Numbered from the stretch's first letter, positions 21,591 to 33,762 are shown. The stretch is 64,000 nt of DNA from Hyaloperonospora brassicae (GCA_947650285.1 CANTFL010001429.1:682001-746000), one strand, 5' to 3'. Notes: generated by a model from the sequence alone, not told the origin. Numbers and translations: made by a program.

Positions 21591-22873
21591 ATGGTATCTC
21601 ATGACACGCTTTCCGGCCTTGGCATGTGTGCAGTGGCACTGCTTTATGGGGTGCAGGCGTTGACCAAAGGCCACGATTTGTCGTCGGCCCCGCTCATGGA
21701 ACAGGAACATGGAGCAATCTGGTACGACACTGCAGGAAAGAAAGCTGCGATCGAAGACATCCTTGGGGAAGGAGGAATGGACAGTGTGCGACTTCGGTGC
21801 GTTTTTGTTGTTGTGGACGCGCGGTACATGTTGATGCTACGAACGCGCTAATCTTGTTATTGCACTGTAGTCTGTGGGCCGCGAAAGAGTACGGCTTGGA
21901 ATACACGTTGGCACTGGCGCAGCGGTACGTCAAAGCGGGTTACAAGATATTCCTCGATCTGCACTTTTCCGACATTTGGGCGCAGCCCTCGGACCAGCAC
22001 ACTCCGTCCGCTTGGGACAATTCGTCGATGGAGACGTTGGCAGCTGCGTGTCGCGACCACGTGAGCTCAACGCTCAATGCTTTTACTAAAGGTGGAGTCG
22101 AGCTCGACATTTTGTCGATTGGCAATGAAATCACGGCTGGATTCCTCTATCCGACTGGAAAGATCAAGAACAACGACTTTGGTCCGTTTGCGAAGCTATG
22201 GAAAGCCGCGCGCCAAGGTGTGGCGGATGCCGTGACGGCCGGGACAAAACAGCCAAAGGTCATGATCCACTTGGACAACGGCTGGAAGTACGAGACCATG
22301 TCGTGGTTTTTCAAGGGCCTCCTTGCCGAGGGTACGCTAGGTATCGACGACTTCGATGTGCTTGGGTTCTCCTTCTACCCGTACTATGACGTGCACGCGA
22401 CGCTTCCAGCGCTCACCCACTCGCTCACGGAACTCGCAAAGACCTACAAGAAACCAATCTACGTCGCAGAGACTGACTGGCCCACGAATTGCACGACAGT
22501 CACGCTAAGTGAAGACTTTGCAATCAGTGCTCGAGGTCAACGAGACTGGATGACGGCCATCATGAACATCCTGGAAGGCTTGCCAAATGGACTAGGCGCT
22601 GGCATTTTCTACTGGGAGCCAGGGTTTATCTCCGTGGCGGGACTTGGCAGTGCATGTGGGTCGAACTTGCTCTTCGACGTCAATTGGAATTCATGGCCGG
22701 CCACGCACGCCAAAGCGCTCTCGTCAGTCTTCATGTTTGAAGAAGGTGGTTCGAAGAAAGACAAGGGCAAGGATCCTCAGTGTCACCAGCCCGCTAGAGG
22801 TCCTCCAGCCGGGTCCCCCAAGGACGCCCAACATGACTTCTCGCAACTTGACGCGAACGGCTGTTCGGAATGA
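21591..22873 (+). CDS. Secreted GH53 endo-beta-1,4-galactanase
   Basis: Exons 21591-21796 and 21871-22873 join across a 74-nt GTGCGT...CTGTAG intron (21797-21870), giving 402 aa. GH53 enzymes cleave beta-1,4-galactan side chains of pectin. Conserved features are present in order: HDLSSAPLMEQ near the mature N-terminus, SVRLRLW across the splice junction, LDLHFSDIWAQP (97-108), SIGNEITAG with the acid/base Glu155, and YVAETDWPT with the nucleophile Glu269. YWEP follows near the C-terminus of the barrel. Residues about 8-22 (SGLGMCAVALLYGVQ) give a signal peptide, so secretion into the apoplast is inferred. A charged Lys/Gly/Pro-rich tail of about 50 residues follows the catalytic domain and has no recognised fold. 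The gene is isolated, with no gene called within 8 kb upstream or 3 kb downstream, as is common for host-interaction genes in oomycetes. Confidence 0.95.
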
Positions 22874-25800
22874 GCTTAAGATGTCACAGTAACTTGCGCA
22901 TTACAACAGGCTTAGCTAGCTGCTAAGAGTACAGTCTCGGGCTACAAGTTGAGTAGTATCTACGTCGAGTCAATTGGAATAGCAGACAATGAATGACTGC
23001 ATGCGCTTCGACACCCCTTCGGACAATCTAGGCTTGTCAGCGAATTGTGAGTGGCCGTACCGTGATAAGACGTTAAACTCCCGTGCTGTAGTAAATCGCA
23101 TTCGACTCGAGTTTCCGAAGCACTAGGATGAAGTTGTACACGCACACACCCCTCACTATCGGCACGCAGTCAAGTAACATTACAGTCCGTTGGTCGAGCT
23201 GCGTCGTTGTCGACAGCTACTCATCTTAATGTTGTCACCCAATGCTGATTTTCGGACAAGGGTCACACAATGGATCGGAGCTGTTGTTAGCTTGCGTAGC
23301 ATCGCACTTTAGTATCAACAGACGGCAGCTGCGTACGGAGTTGAGCTTGGAGTGATGCAACGTGTTCCACTTCTCTCTTGCTTTTTGTCGGTGGTCACAT
23401 GAATCGCATACCCCAGTTGATCAGACGCATTCTCAAATGGACGGCAAGCAAACGGCACTTTGTCGACAGACTCATCAACTCGTCAAATGAGCACTTTTTG
23501 CGGCAGGTGCATCACGCTCATGTCAGTCATCGCAAACGACAGGTGTGCTATCCAGAATCGTCCATCGCTCCACATTCTTTGCATGACGTGAAGCGTATTG
23601 ACTTGATAAGCTCTTTTCGGGTCGCAAACATCCGTCATGTCAATCGATGATCGGCCACACCGTCAAGAAGCTTTAGTGAAAGCCTCTCGTACCTTTGTAT
23701 CCTCACGATCGTACCCTTCTGCACAACGTTGTGCTTGACGAGGCCAAACTAACGCACACTTGCGTCGCAAGGTACGCAAAGTAACACGCGCATCACCACT
23801 ACATACCGATCATAAGCGCCGCCCACATCTCATTGCAGGAGCTCGCGCTTGGATAGTAGTGCAAAAGTTATCGTGCACGTTGCGACTGACATTCTGCTGG
23901 AACGTCAAGAAGCAGAGCTGGTCACGAACATGCAAATCTGCTTCGCAACATGAGCGTCGGCGCTAAGTTGGCACAACCTTTCTCTTAACAGCCGTGTGCT
24001 TTTGCGGTGGCCTCCGTGTCACTACTGCATACCCTGGTTGTAAATACGCTTTCCGTGTCCTGGGAATCTGGACTAGCTACTGCATATCTACCACCTTGGT
24101 CCGACAGGCGTCAAATTGCTACATAATTAGTTCTACTTGTGGACGGGTGACACCGACAACGATTATCTATCCCATCCAATGTTCGCTCATGGCTCGAGGG
24201 TGACATCAGAACGCACGTTGTTATCCTTCACCATGTTTTCGAGAAAAACGTCGCGGTCCAATGGATTCAGTTGCACCAACTGTTATGTTTTCCCTACCGT
24301 TGTCTCCGCTTTTGGGCAATTGCAGCCTTCATGTGCCGGTATCATTGACGGGTGTTGTGCACACGGTCTGCAATGGGGAACTGTCATCACCAGAGTTGAC
24401 ATGGGAAATGCCCGATATAGACGTTGTCCATCGTTTTGCTTGGGGCTTGTCGCTAAGCACGACTGCAAGCAAATTGTAGTGAGGCGAGATACAGGCTTTT
24501 TGTGCTATTGCTAGTGAAAACAAGGTCGACTCGGATGTTTGTGTCAGCATCTTAGCGCCCCGAAGGTCACCTCTCGCCGAGCCAAGTCACGACTTGCTTC
24601 GTCCCAAGTACTTGGCAACGCGCCACTGCATTAGCTGGTGAACGGCTTTTCGCTTAGATGCGTCCCCCACAAAATGAAGACATGTGGTGAGCCGAGATCA
24701 AACCTCAGTTCAATTCCATTCTACATAATGTGGTCACAAAGACGTCACGAAAAACGAGTGTGTCGCTTCGCACAAAGACACTCGAGCATGTGCAGTTCAG
24801 TGTTCGTATCGGCCTCTATTGTATGGCAATCACGGACGTTCTTCTTCACGCGTATGTCCCCTCGTCAACTGAGCTTTTGCCGTGCTGGTTTTGCCAATCA
24901 AGAATGCCAAGTCTTTCATGCCTCAGTCAACACACTTCTTCCAGTTTCAACCAGCACCTTCCATCCGGTATGGGGTTGCATGTGTTGGACCCCCTCCTCT
25001 CACACGTAAACGGTTTCAGGCAAGGCAAATAAGTACTCGCGCGAGTTTATGGACTGTATGAGAGAAGAGCGCTACTTTGTAATGCCTGACTTGCCGCTGT
25101 TTCAACTTAGTGTTTGCGCCAGGGCACTAGCTTCTTTAGGAGTGATTCGTGAACTGATCGCGCGGTCTTCTCACGAACTGCTGCTGATGTACAAGGGGCC
25201 TACTTTGTTTACCCACACGCTGATATTGGGGCTAGACAAGATATTCAGAGTAGCTGCGATTAACCGCTGCCTGTACCATTCGCAATTTTCTACTTGTTTG
25301 ACGTAACTTGATCGTATGCCAAAGACATAACGATGTAGTTCTTGTTTGCGTTTGCATACTTCAACATAGTGGTGATCGACGTCTCCTGAAAATAGAGGAT
25401 AGCATACGATGCATGACTTGTCGCTGTGATCGACCTTTTACGCTGTCAAAATGCATTGTCACCATCACTGGCAGCAAAAGATGTCCAACAACATACACCA
25501 TCAAGAGACACACGCATTGGTCATTCTGGACGGATGCATTCTAGTAGTATATTTGACCTAAGCTTTCCTTCCGCGTGGTGCGTTGGATCCGGCAACAGAG
25601 AAACTTATGCCCCAATCGTTCCTACTTGATGCCGTCCTTGCTGATTCCAAGAAGCAGGATCGGCCTGAAGATTGTATCTTGCAACTTTCAGGCCGAACCT
25701 GCTACTAAGGCATCTGCTGTCGGCGTGCCCTCACCCTGCCACCTTAACGTCCACTCCATCCTCTCGCCGTATAATTGAACCCTTTGGACTGACGTCGCAC

Positions 25801-26114
25801 CAGCGATTGGCATTCTCCGACGACACTGTGGTCCACGAGAACGTTCGTCGTTCGTGAAAAGTTGCTTGCATGCAACAGATGCTGAAGATGTAGACCTCCA
25901 TACCTGTACAGACGTATGGTAGACGCCGCACGGAACGGCCATGTTCAACTCCTTGAACACGGCTTTCTATACGTAACGTCAAGATTGTTAATAGCGCAGG
26001 CCATCGCCACCGAGTCGAATGACGCACTGCTGACGAGCCAAGAGTAGCGCTGTCTCAATCGGGCTATAAGTGTTATTATCCTACGGAACTTCCCAATACA
26101 AAACTAACTGATCG
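22874..26114. other. Gene-poor stretch downstream of the galactanase
   Basis: Frames of 60-125 codons occur on both strands (the longest is 24137-24514, +) but none carries a recognisable domain, signal peptide or coherent exon structure. No repeat array or RNA gene was recognised. Confidence 0.5.
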
Positions 26115-27560
26115 CTACGATCTCGGCAGGGCGCACAGCTGACGCACCAACGCGTGGAAATCCTCTCTCTCTTGCTGTCGCTCCCTGTGCATCTGTGAGA
26201 ACAAATCCATGAGCTGCTCCTGCTGCTTTTCTACCAGAGACTCCATGTCTGACACGTTCTGGTTACAGTCTTCTGACGGGGTCCTCTGGTACAAAATCTC
26301 CAGCAGCATAGCTTGATTTTGTTTACGTTCCTCCATCCGCTCTTCACGTAACTCGTGCATTAGCTGTTCAAAGCGGGCATTCTGCGCCTTAAGTAGCGCC
26401 TCAACGACCTGTTCATCCACGAGCATCCCCTCAACCTCAGCTGAAGGGTCCAGGCTTTGCATCTGCGAATCCGGCTCCGACACCTCGTCAGCGCCACGAG
26501 ACGAAAATGAGGTTAGCGATTGCGGTAAAGAACTCTCTGAAGACGTTTCAGACGACATGGACTGTTTGCGGACCTTCTTCTTGTGGCTCCGCTTCCGTTT
26601 GTGACCCGGGGCCAACACCGTTCCAAGTTCTTCCTCCTTCTTGATGATGACACCCACTTTCTGGAACGTGTCGCGGTCAATCTCGCACCCCACTCGCTGA
26701 CTCGACTTGGGACTTACGAGCTTCCGCTGCAGTCGGAATCGTTCGTTGAACGTGAGTTCGAACCAATCCGACTGGTCTAACGCGTCCAAGCCCGCCACGC
26801 ATTGACAGATAAAGTGATACGACTGGATGATACACCGTTTCTTTGCCGTGATGGAGCCTACGGACGTGTCTCGCGGCCCACCGAGTGCAATAAACTTTTG
26901 TCGGATGAGCCAGTTAGGCAACCTGACCTTCTCGTCCGGTTCGTTGCCGATGTCGAGAAAATCGTCTACAGCTTCTTGCCACGCATCGACGAACAAGGCC
27001 CAGTCACGTGCTGTCCACGTGCTTTTCAAGGTGTCCAACATATCCTCTTCCAGGTTGGAGCTATCCTTTCGACAGTGTTTCTGCTTGACCAAGTTGATCT
27101 TCGATTTCGTCTTCGATGGCGCCGTTGATTTTGTTGTCCCATTCGTCGTTGCGACGGGTTGGCCGCCGCACATGCGGTCCAGGCGTTGGAACAAGTCAAA
27201 GTCGATCACCGTCACCCCTTTTTCAGTATTGGTATACGCCCGACGCAGCTCTTGCTGCTCGGCCGTCGAGAGGTCGAACCACGCGGGCGTTTTCTTCTTC
27301 GCGCTCCGTTTGTTGGTCTCTACAATCAAACGGTACGACATGCACAGTCGATGGTGTTGACGCGTCACCGACGACAGACTGCGCTTGTCAGAGCCTGCAA
27401 TGGCGCAAAACCGTGCGTGCAAAGTTGAGCGTTCTCCAGTGGACAGTAACAGGCGGTTCTTCGGGTCGTCCACGACTTCCTCCCACGCCTGCACGAGCTG
27501 CAACAACTCGTCACTCCCCCACGCAGAATTCACGCGCGAGCCCGCACTTGAGGTCGGCAT
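26115..27560 (-). CDS. Nuclear protein with two SANT/Myb-like domains and a C-terminal coiled coil (copy A)
   Basis: A single frame of 481 aa starting at the ATG at 27560. It contains two similar helical modules with the Trp spacing of SANT/Myb-like (trihelix-type) DNA-binding domains. The first has WGSDELLQLVQAWEEVVDD followed by PAWFDLSTAEQQELRR. The second has WTARDWALFVDAWQEAVDD followed by DWFELTFNERFRLQRK. A basic patch (GHKRKRSHKKKVRKQ) is a likely nuclear signal, then an acidic Ser-rich linker, and a C-terminal coiled coil rich in Glu, Gln and Arg (FEQLMHELREERMEERKQNQ). A role in transcription or chromatin is inferred from architecture only. It is a tandem paralogue of the next gene upstream, sharing domain order and coiled-coil phrases such as VEKQQEQLMDLF. 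CGCAG directly before the ATG could be a leader-intron acceptor. Confidence 0.8.
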   Translation of the reverse strand: MPTSSAGSRVNSAWGSDELLQLVQAWEEVVDDPKNRLLLSTGERSTLHARFCAIAGSDKRSLSSVTRQHHRLCMSYRLIVETNKRSAKKKTPAWFDLSTAEQQELRRAYTNTEKGVTVIDFDLFQRLDRMCGGQPVATTNGTTKSTAPSKTKSKINLVKQKHCRKDSSNLEEDMLDTLKSTWTARDWALFVDAWQEAVDDFLDIGNEPDEKVRLPNWLIRQKFIALGGPRDTSVGSITAKKRCIIQSYHFICQCVAGLDALDQSDWFELTFNERFRLQRKLVSPKSSQRVGCEIDRDTFQKVGVIIKKEEELGTVLAPGHKRKRSHKKKVRKQSMSSETSSESSLPQSLTSFSSRGADEVSEPDSQMQSLDPSAEVEGMLVDEQVVEALLKAQNARFEQLMHELREERMEERKQNQAMLLEILYQRTPSEDCNQNVSDMESLVEKQQEQLMDLFSQMHRERQQEREDFHALVRQLCALPRS

Positions 27561-27569
27561 CTGCGACAC

Positions 27570-27903
27570 GTCAATGCCGATCGATCAAGGGGTTCGCGAC
27601 GCTCGGGCGGTGCCAACAGACGACGGGGTGTTGGGGCGTACGCAGCCGAAAACCACTCGGCGTCGACTTCGGGCGTCGAGAATCTCACTGGCTACGGATT
27701 AGATTTGTCGAAAATTTGTCAAATACCATACAAAAGCGAGTCTGAAAACGCGCGAGCGAGCAGTCGAATAGGCCACGACCGACTCGATGGCCCAAACGGA
27801 ACGTCCTACGTATATTTAACCGGGAAATCTGAATGCAACGTCGACATGTAAGACGAGGAAAAGAGACGGCAGCATATCCTATAAGCCCGACGACTGCACC
27901 TTA
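27570..27903. other. 334 bp spacer between the tandem SANT-like paralogues
   Basis: This holds the promoter of copy A and the 3' end of copy B, both on the minus strand. On the sense strand it contains an AT-rich patch (TTTGTATGGTATTTGACAAA) about 160 bp upstream of the copy A ATG. No independent gene is seen. Confidence 0.5.
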
Positions 27904-29813
27904 CTACTCGTTGGTTTGCTCTTGCTCCTGGCTCAGCAGACGCGAAGGTCGCAGTTCTCGCAAGAGCATTCGAGCCTGGTCGCGTTCTTGCGAACGTTCG
28001 TCCTGCAGCTGGTCAAACAACTTTACCATGTGCTGGCGCTGTTTCTCAACCAACGTCTCTGCAAAGCGCGACGGTTGCTTTGGCTTTTGGGCTGATGTGC
28101 TGCGCAGCTTGAGAGCTTCGAGAATGATCTCCAAATTCTGCTGGCGCTCTTGTCGCCGTTCCTCCTGGAACTCGTCCAAAAGCGACTTGAACCGTTGCGT
28201 CTGAGCGTTCAACAACCCGGTGACCCACTTGGCATCGCTCAGCCCCGTTCGACGACGTTTGACAGGAGAAGTGGCCTTGACAGGATCCACCTCGCGGTTT
28301 CTTCGCTGAGTAAGGTTTCGACGAAGACGCTTTGCGGTGCTGAGCGGCCGAGACCGACTTGACTCTTCGGTCTTGCCGCCACTTCGAACAGCCGCCACAT
28401 CCTCAGCATCTGAAGACTCTTCCTCGTCCGACGAGCGCTCTGCGATCACCTCACGTGTCGGCGAAACGACCGAGTTCTTCCTTTTTGCCACTTTCGTCCT
28501 CATCTTGTTCCGTTGTGGCAATTCAGCCAGTGTCACGGGAGGACGAAGTGCGTTAGCAATCGGAGTCAACACTGCTCGCTGGGCTCGATCGATCTCGGCA
28601 AGTTGCTGGTACGTCGCTTTTTCGATCAAACAAGTGTGTTCGTGATGGTGGCCGTGCTTCTTCTGCAGCTCCATCCGTTCGTCTGGCGTCATGCCAAACC
28701 AATTCGGTCGTGTACTCATCGACGCCAGCGTGCGGAGCACACTGCGCAACGACCGGAAAGCCATCATAATGGCGTACTTCTTCGCCCCAGTGGACTGGTT
28801 CGTTCGAGCAGGACTTCCAGCGCCACAGAGCTCGACGTACCGCTGATGGATGAGAGAGTTCAATCGAAGGCCTTCGTTCCGAGACGCAAACGATCCGGCG
28901 TACCCGTTGTCAGCGAGCGACGTGACGACCTGGTGCCACGCCGCGATGAGTCGCGTCTCGTCGCTCTTCGACCACTTCGACGTGCTCTTGATCTTGACTT
29001 TGCTCTTGGCTTTCGGAGGCGTGTCCTCCATGTCCGACGCTTTCTCCCTACAACCTCTTGTGGTATTGCCACGCTCCGAGTCCACCTCGTCCTCACTCGA
29101 CGACTCTTCTGAAGGGGCAGACAAATCGTCACCTCGACTGTCTTCCGGCAACTGTTTCTGCTGCTGCTGCTCTGGTCGTGGCGGAGCAGGTGACGACGGC
29201 GGCGAAAGCGTCGGCCGCGCGTGGCCATCGGACCGAAACATGGGCAAACCCGCCAGCGCTTCCGCCGCTGCTTTCATCTCGTCCGCCGTGGACCGGTCCT
29301 GGAATTTCGGCTTTCGCGGCGGCAATTCCTTCCGGGCCAACGATACCGATACCGGCAACGGCGACGACAGCGGCGGCGGCGGCGGCGGAGGGGACGGAGG
29401 GAAGGCGAAGGCATTGGCGGAGGCGAAGGGGGCGGAGGGGGTTCGCAAATTCGCGACAACAGGTCAAACTCTTTGGGTGTGACCGCGGCCAGCGCCCCGA
29501 GACGGCCATTCAGCCGTCGGAGGTCGTCTTGTTGCGGCAGCGGCAGTTCGAACCACGTGGGCCGTCCCGAGCGGGCGCTCTCGGCGTTGAACGCCCGCAG
29601 GAAGAGGAACGTGCGCACGAGTCGCTGGCGATGGGCTTCGACGTGGCGGAGCGCCACGGGCGCGGCGTCGCGATGCCGCAAGGCACGGAAGCGCTTGAAG
29701 AGGCGCTGGAGGTCGGACCGCGGGAGTTCGTCGCGGTCGCGAGGCGCGGAGACCGTTTGTTCCCACGCCTGCAGCAGCGCGCGGAGGTCGTCCGGTCGCC
29801 ACCAATGGGTCAT
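27904..29813 (-). CDS. Tandem SANT/Myb-like coiled-coil paralogue (copy B), reading frame broken in a proline/C-rich tract
   Basis: This has the same architecture as copy A but is split over two frames. The upstream frame (ATG 29813) encodes module 1: WWRPDDLRALLQAWEQTV and PTWFELPLPQQDDLRRL, ending in SRICEPPPPPSPPP. The downstream frame (open from about 29448 to the stop at 27904) starts in a proline run, then gives module 2 (WSKSDETRLIAAWHQVV, PNWFGMTPDERMELQKK), basic and acidic linkers, and the coiled coil (FKSLLDEFQEERRQERQQNL, VEKQRQHMVKLFDQLQDERS). The switch must occur around 29405-29450, a C-rich tract where both frames read prolines. No GT...AG intron there restores the frame. A one-base indel in a C run, either real or a sequencing error, is the simplest explanation. 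Without it the upstream frame would continue into an Arg-rich tail. Function is inferred as for copy A. Confidence 0.7.
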
Positions 29814-30313
29814 ACTGCGTGAATTGCCTGGAAGCAGTCCGTCTGTCACAGGGGTTTTGGCTCAACGTCGACGTTGGGCGTTTTTTCTCGGACGAGGAAG
29901 TGGGGCGCGCGACGGAATCTGTTTGGGTTTCGCGGGTGGGGCCGACTGCTGCCGACGGTGGGGGTGGACTGCCGAAAGTGATACCGATCGCTGGCCGCGT
30001 GGACGAAACCGCAGAGTGATATTGACCGACTGGAGCGTCAATCCGATGTTTTTGTCCTGAATTGAGACGGTCTGAGTGGGCGATGGGGAGGAGGGAGTGG
30101 GTGGCGGACACAGAGTGGGCGAGAGAACCCCACACTACGAAAGCTGACGATGGCCAGTCGAGTGCAAGTGGTGTTTGAGGATTCCGTCGAGACGGTGGAA
30201 AGCGCAACGCGGGTGCGGGTGCAGGATCAGGACTTGCACCTGACGTTGTTGATGGTACGAGTTATGTATCTACGCCGATAGTGCACTAACAGTCGATCGT
30301 TTGATGTTTTGTG

Positions 30314-31244
30314 ATGTCAGTGACGACGGACCTGAACTTCACAGTTGTCAAAGGCGGCGAATGTGGCTACGAAGTTCAGACATTCACTCGTGTGTCTGTT
30401 GTTGCTGTGTTGCTGTGTTGCTGTGGTGTTGTGTTGTGGGTGTGGCGTCTCTGTGTTTCACAGCAACCAGATGAGCTCGCGCCGCTGTTTTCTGGAGCTG
30501 CGTGGGCCGGTACGATACTATGGGACGCTGCGGTGCACTTGGCACGTCGGGTGTTGACGACGTATCGTCGGCAACTGGAAGATCCGAATAACGCCCTGCG
30601 GATTCTCGAGCTGGGCGCCGGCATGTGCGTTGATAGTGCAGAAGCTCTTGTTGTATCTCGCAACCGATCGGCTCGTGAGCGTGATAGATTTTGTCATTGC
30701 GCTGTCGTCGTGCAGCGGCGTACCGGGTATGGCAGCCCGAGTCGCCGGGGCCAAACACGTGGTGCTCACGGAGCAGAACGAGCTGCTGCGACTGCTGAAC
30801 GTGAATTTGGCGGCCAACAATGCGGTACTGCGTCTTCCAAGTGCTACAGCTGCTGCAGTTGCAACAAAGTCGGACGAGATGGATAGTGACGAGGGAGCGA
30901 TCGTGGCGAGACCGCTGAGCTGGGGCGTGCAGCAGACGATGGAGTATGTGGCTCAGTACCGTGACGAGAAGGTGGACGTGGTGCTGTCGTGCGACTGCAT
31001 CTACGAACCGCTCTATGGTACGTCTTGGCGAGCATTGGCACAAACGATGGAGCTGCTATGTGTAGCAAACCCCAACTGCGTGGTGCTCATGTGCGTCGAG
31101 CGTCGCAACGAGGACGGGGTCGACAAGTTCCTCACGTTCGTGGCAAAGGAGACGAAGCTCATGTGCAAGCTGGACGAGCAAACGACTGGTACGGACAACA
31201 ACCAACTCGAGGTGTACATTCTGGGTCTTTCAGCTAGCACGTGA
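30314..31244 (+). CDS. FAM86/METTL21-type (Methyltransf_16) SAM-dependent protein methyltransferase
   Basis: Exons 30314-30391, 30464-30624 and 30716-31244 join to 255 aa through introns GTGTCT...TTCACAG (72 nt) and GTGCGT...CGTGCAG (91 nt). The second junction produces the SAM-binding motif I, ELGAGIGVPGMAARVAGA, and is followed by KHVVLTEQNELLRLL (motif post-I). SGAAWAGTILWDAAVHLA upstream and VDVVLSCDCIYEPLY (the equivalent of the family's D-x-x-Y motif) complete the Methyltransf_16 pattern. Members modify lysines on translation factors, chaperones or other proteins; the substrate here is unknown. The N-terminus is uncertain. An ATG at 30150 opens 35 good codons ending at a GTACGA donor, and a CACTAAC branch site precedes the TCAG at 30320, but that join is out of frame. 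The start used here is therefore the ATG at 30314. The gene converges with PFK-2/FBPase-2, only 90 bp away. Confidence 0.87.
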
Positions 31245-31334
31245 AACCATAACACAGGACGGTAAACTGGTGCTAGCGAACTTGCTAAGACAACGACACG
31301 TTAGCCCTTCGGACCGCCGGATCGCGTTCGCTTT

Positions 31335-33676
31335 CTACATGGGGCGGTGCCACACTTCCTCACACTTGTAGGCCTTCGGGGTGATCTGAATGACCACGTG
31401 CAGTGGAATGTTGAGCGTCGGGCACTCGTGCGGGGACTTGTTGGTAAGGTAAGCGTACAACACTCGCAGGATAGCCTGGTGGGCCACAATCAGCACGGGT
31501 TGGTCCATTCGCATCAGCTCCGTGATCACCGGCTCGAGGCGATGAATCACGTCCTGGTACGACTCGCCACGAGGATAGCGGTAATGGAGCTTGTTGTTCT
31601 TGCGCGCCAGGTATTCTTCCGGCATCTCCTCGGCCACCTGCTCGTACGTCATGCCATCGCAGATGCCAGCGTCGATCTCATCAAGCTGCTTCCACTTCAC
31701 AATCGATCGACCTCGGGCTGCAATGCGTTCTACAGTCATGCCAGTACGCAGCATTGTCGACGTCCACACTGCGAGTTCCGTATCAGGCGTCGGGTAGTAC
31801 GCATCGATAAACCGATCTAGTTGCTCAGCATACTGCACGCCCAGTGGGCTCAGAGGCGCGTCACCGCCAATGCGCTTCTGTACATTGTACATACTCTCGC
31901 CATGACGACTCAGCCAGATCGGTCTCGGCTTTAGGTTCAAGTTCGCCATCAGAAACATGATCCGCGACTGCAAGTAGCCGTACACTTGGTTGCAAAAGAT
32001 CTGTCGACCCACGTCAATGATCTTGATGAACGGTGCACCCTCATGGTCGGCTGCAAGCGGTTCGTACATCGACTGGTAATGGTTGATGCGGCTATTGTAG
32101 TCTTCAGCGGCCTCATCCATCGTCTTTCCGGCGTAGTCGGCCGAGTTCAGCTTCATCTCGTTGATGGAAGAAGCTATAAGCTCTGGATCATCGCACACAG
32201 ACTCGATGAACATCATTTCACACTTGTAACGCTGGTGCACCTCATCCAGCAGCATCTGACGGCGTTCACGCGTTACATTTGTGGCATCGAAAATCACGCA
32301 GTCACAGTCATCACTCTCCAGCGCAGCAATCGAGTCATCTAAGCACTTCTTCGACAGGTCAGACCGGATTTGGAACGATTCCTCGTTCGTAGGATCCCAA
32401 AACGCGTGATCCACGTCTGATCCAACCAGTCTTCGACGATATTCTCCAGTGTTAAACGTACGAGAGTGGTGCCCCATCCACGTCAAGTGACGCGCCAGGA
32501 TATGTCCAATGTGGGTCTTGCCCCGACCAGGCAAGCCCACAAGAAAGATGATCAGCTTGCCACCGCTCTGCTGTGGCGCAGCCGTCTGCTTTGCAGTGTG
32601 CGGTCCAGTCACCAACACCGAGCGATGACCACCTAATTGAGCACGGGTGTTGTGCTCATGCGTCACTAAATCTCCGCCAAAGTGCTGCGTCGTCGCAGCC
32701 AGGAGCACCAAGTTGGTGATTGCATCGTCCATGTAGTTTGTATACTTGGCCGTGGTAGCACCTGCCGCATCTGCAGTGGCCAAGGAACTGCTCGCTAAGG
32801 CGTGACTCAGCAATTCTTCGCTCTTGGACCGCGTCAATGTGCCAGCTCGAGGTCGGGTAATGCCGCCACTGCCGAGCAAGCTGCTGTTACTCGTGCGACG
32901 ATCACTCACCTCGATGCCGTATTCCGAGTCTTCCGTCTCTTGAGGTTTACGAGGAGCTGTTAGCGGCGTCGGTCTCGGTGTCGAGTCCGCTTGTGTCTCT
33001 TGGTAGTTCCTAGGAGACCGCTGTGGCCGATGTGCAGGGGACGTCTGCAGTCGGAGCCTCATGATCTCCTCACTGGCAACAGGGTTCATCACTGGCAGTC
33101 CGTTTTCGGCGTCCCGGATCATCGTGCAGACCGCCCGCTGCAGTGTCTTCTCCTGCGTCTGCGGGTCCACGTCGGGTCTGATGGTAATAAAGTTGTTGAG
33201 GTTGCCATAGCCATCAGGAGCGAACGTCACTTCGGGATCGTATTGCCACGCGCCGTCGACGCAAAACTTGAACAAGTGCGTGCCCACTGGCAGCCACAGC
33301 TTCACCCGAAAGAGGTCGGGGGCGTCACTCTGTTTCTTCAGCAATAGCTGCGACCCCCAACTGCAAATAGCAACAGGCACACGGACAAACACAGCACCAG
33401 ACACACAAACACAGCACCAGACACACAAATGACACGTGAGCCATAGCAGACAGACACGGAAGCAATTCATCGACTACGCGCTGACTTGTTGAAAGACCCC
33501 GTGACGCCAACAGAGTCGCAGGGACGGGACCACTCGATCACGGCCGGATACAGATGGTCGGCGGCCTCGTGGACGCTCTGGAGCGGCGTCTTGGGCTGGT
33601 GCAGCATCACGGCCTCTGTTGGGTGCGCGGGTGCAGGCGAGAGAGGACTCGAGCGGTCGGCCGCGTCAGAGCTCAT
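31335..33676 (-). CDS. 6-phosphofructo-2-kinase/fructose-2,6-bisphosphatase with N-terminal carbohydrate-binding module
   Basis: Exons 33486-33676 and 31335-33360 join over a 125-nt GTCAGC...TTGCAG intron (33361-33485) to give 738 aa. The junction completes a glycogen/starch-binding type CBM: VTGSFNNWGSQLLL, then FKFCVDGAWQYDPE and GNLNNFITI (about 55-125), as in AMPK-beta and plant F2KP proteins. A Ser/Thr/Pro-rich linker follows. The kinase domain has P-loop GLPGRGKT (339-346; the usual family form is GLPARGKT) and DATNVTRERR. The phosphatase domain has LSRHGESMYN with the catalytic His, DEIDAGICDGMTYE, and VAHQAILRVLYAYL. The enzyme sets the level of fructose-2,6-bisphosphate, controlling glycolysis versus gluconeogenesis in the cytosol. 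Both active sites look intact, so it is probably bifunctional. The ATG at 33676 was chosen as the first in the open first exon after the promoter-like region. Confidence 0.95.
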
Positions 33677-33762
33677 GAGGGAAGCGGAACGGCCACTTGC
33701 GCTCGACGGGGAAAATCGGATTGTGATGGCGCTCCTCAAAAGACGCGTGTGTGGAGATGTCG

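Noticed and set aside
28513..30060. Long plus-strand frames of about 200-280 codons opposite the SANT-like copy B
   Set aside because: Arg/Ser/Gly-rich shadows caused by the high GC content of the coding strand.
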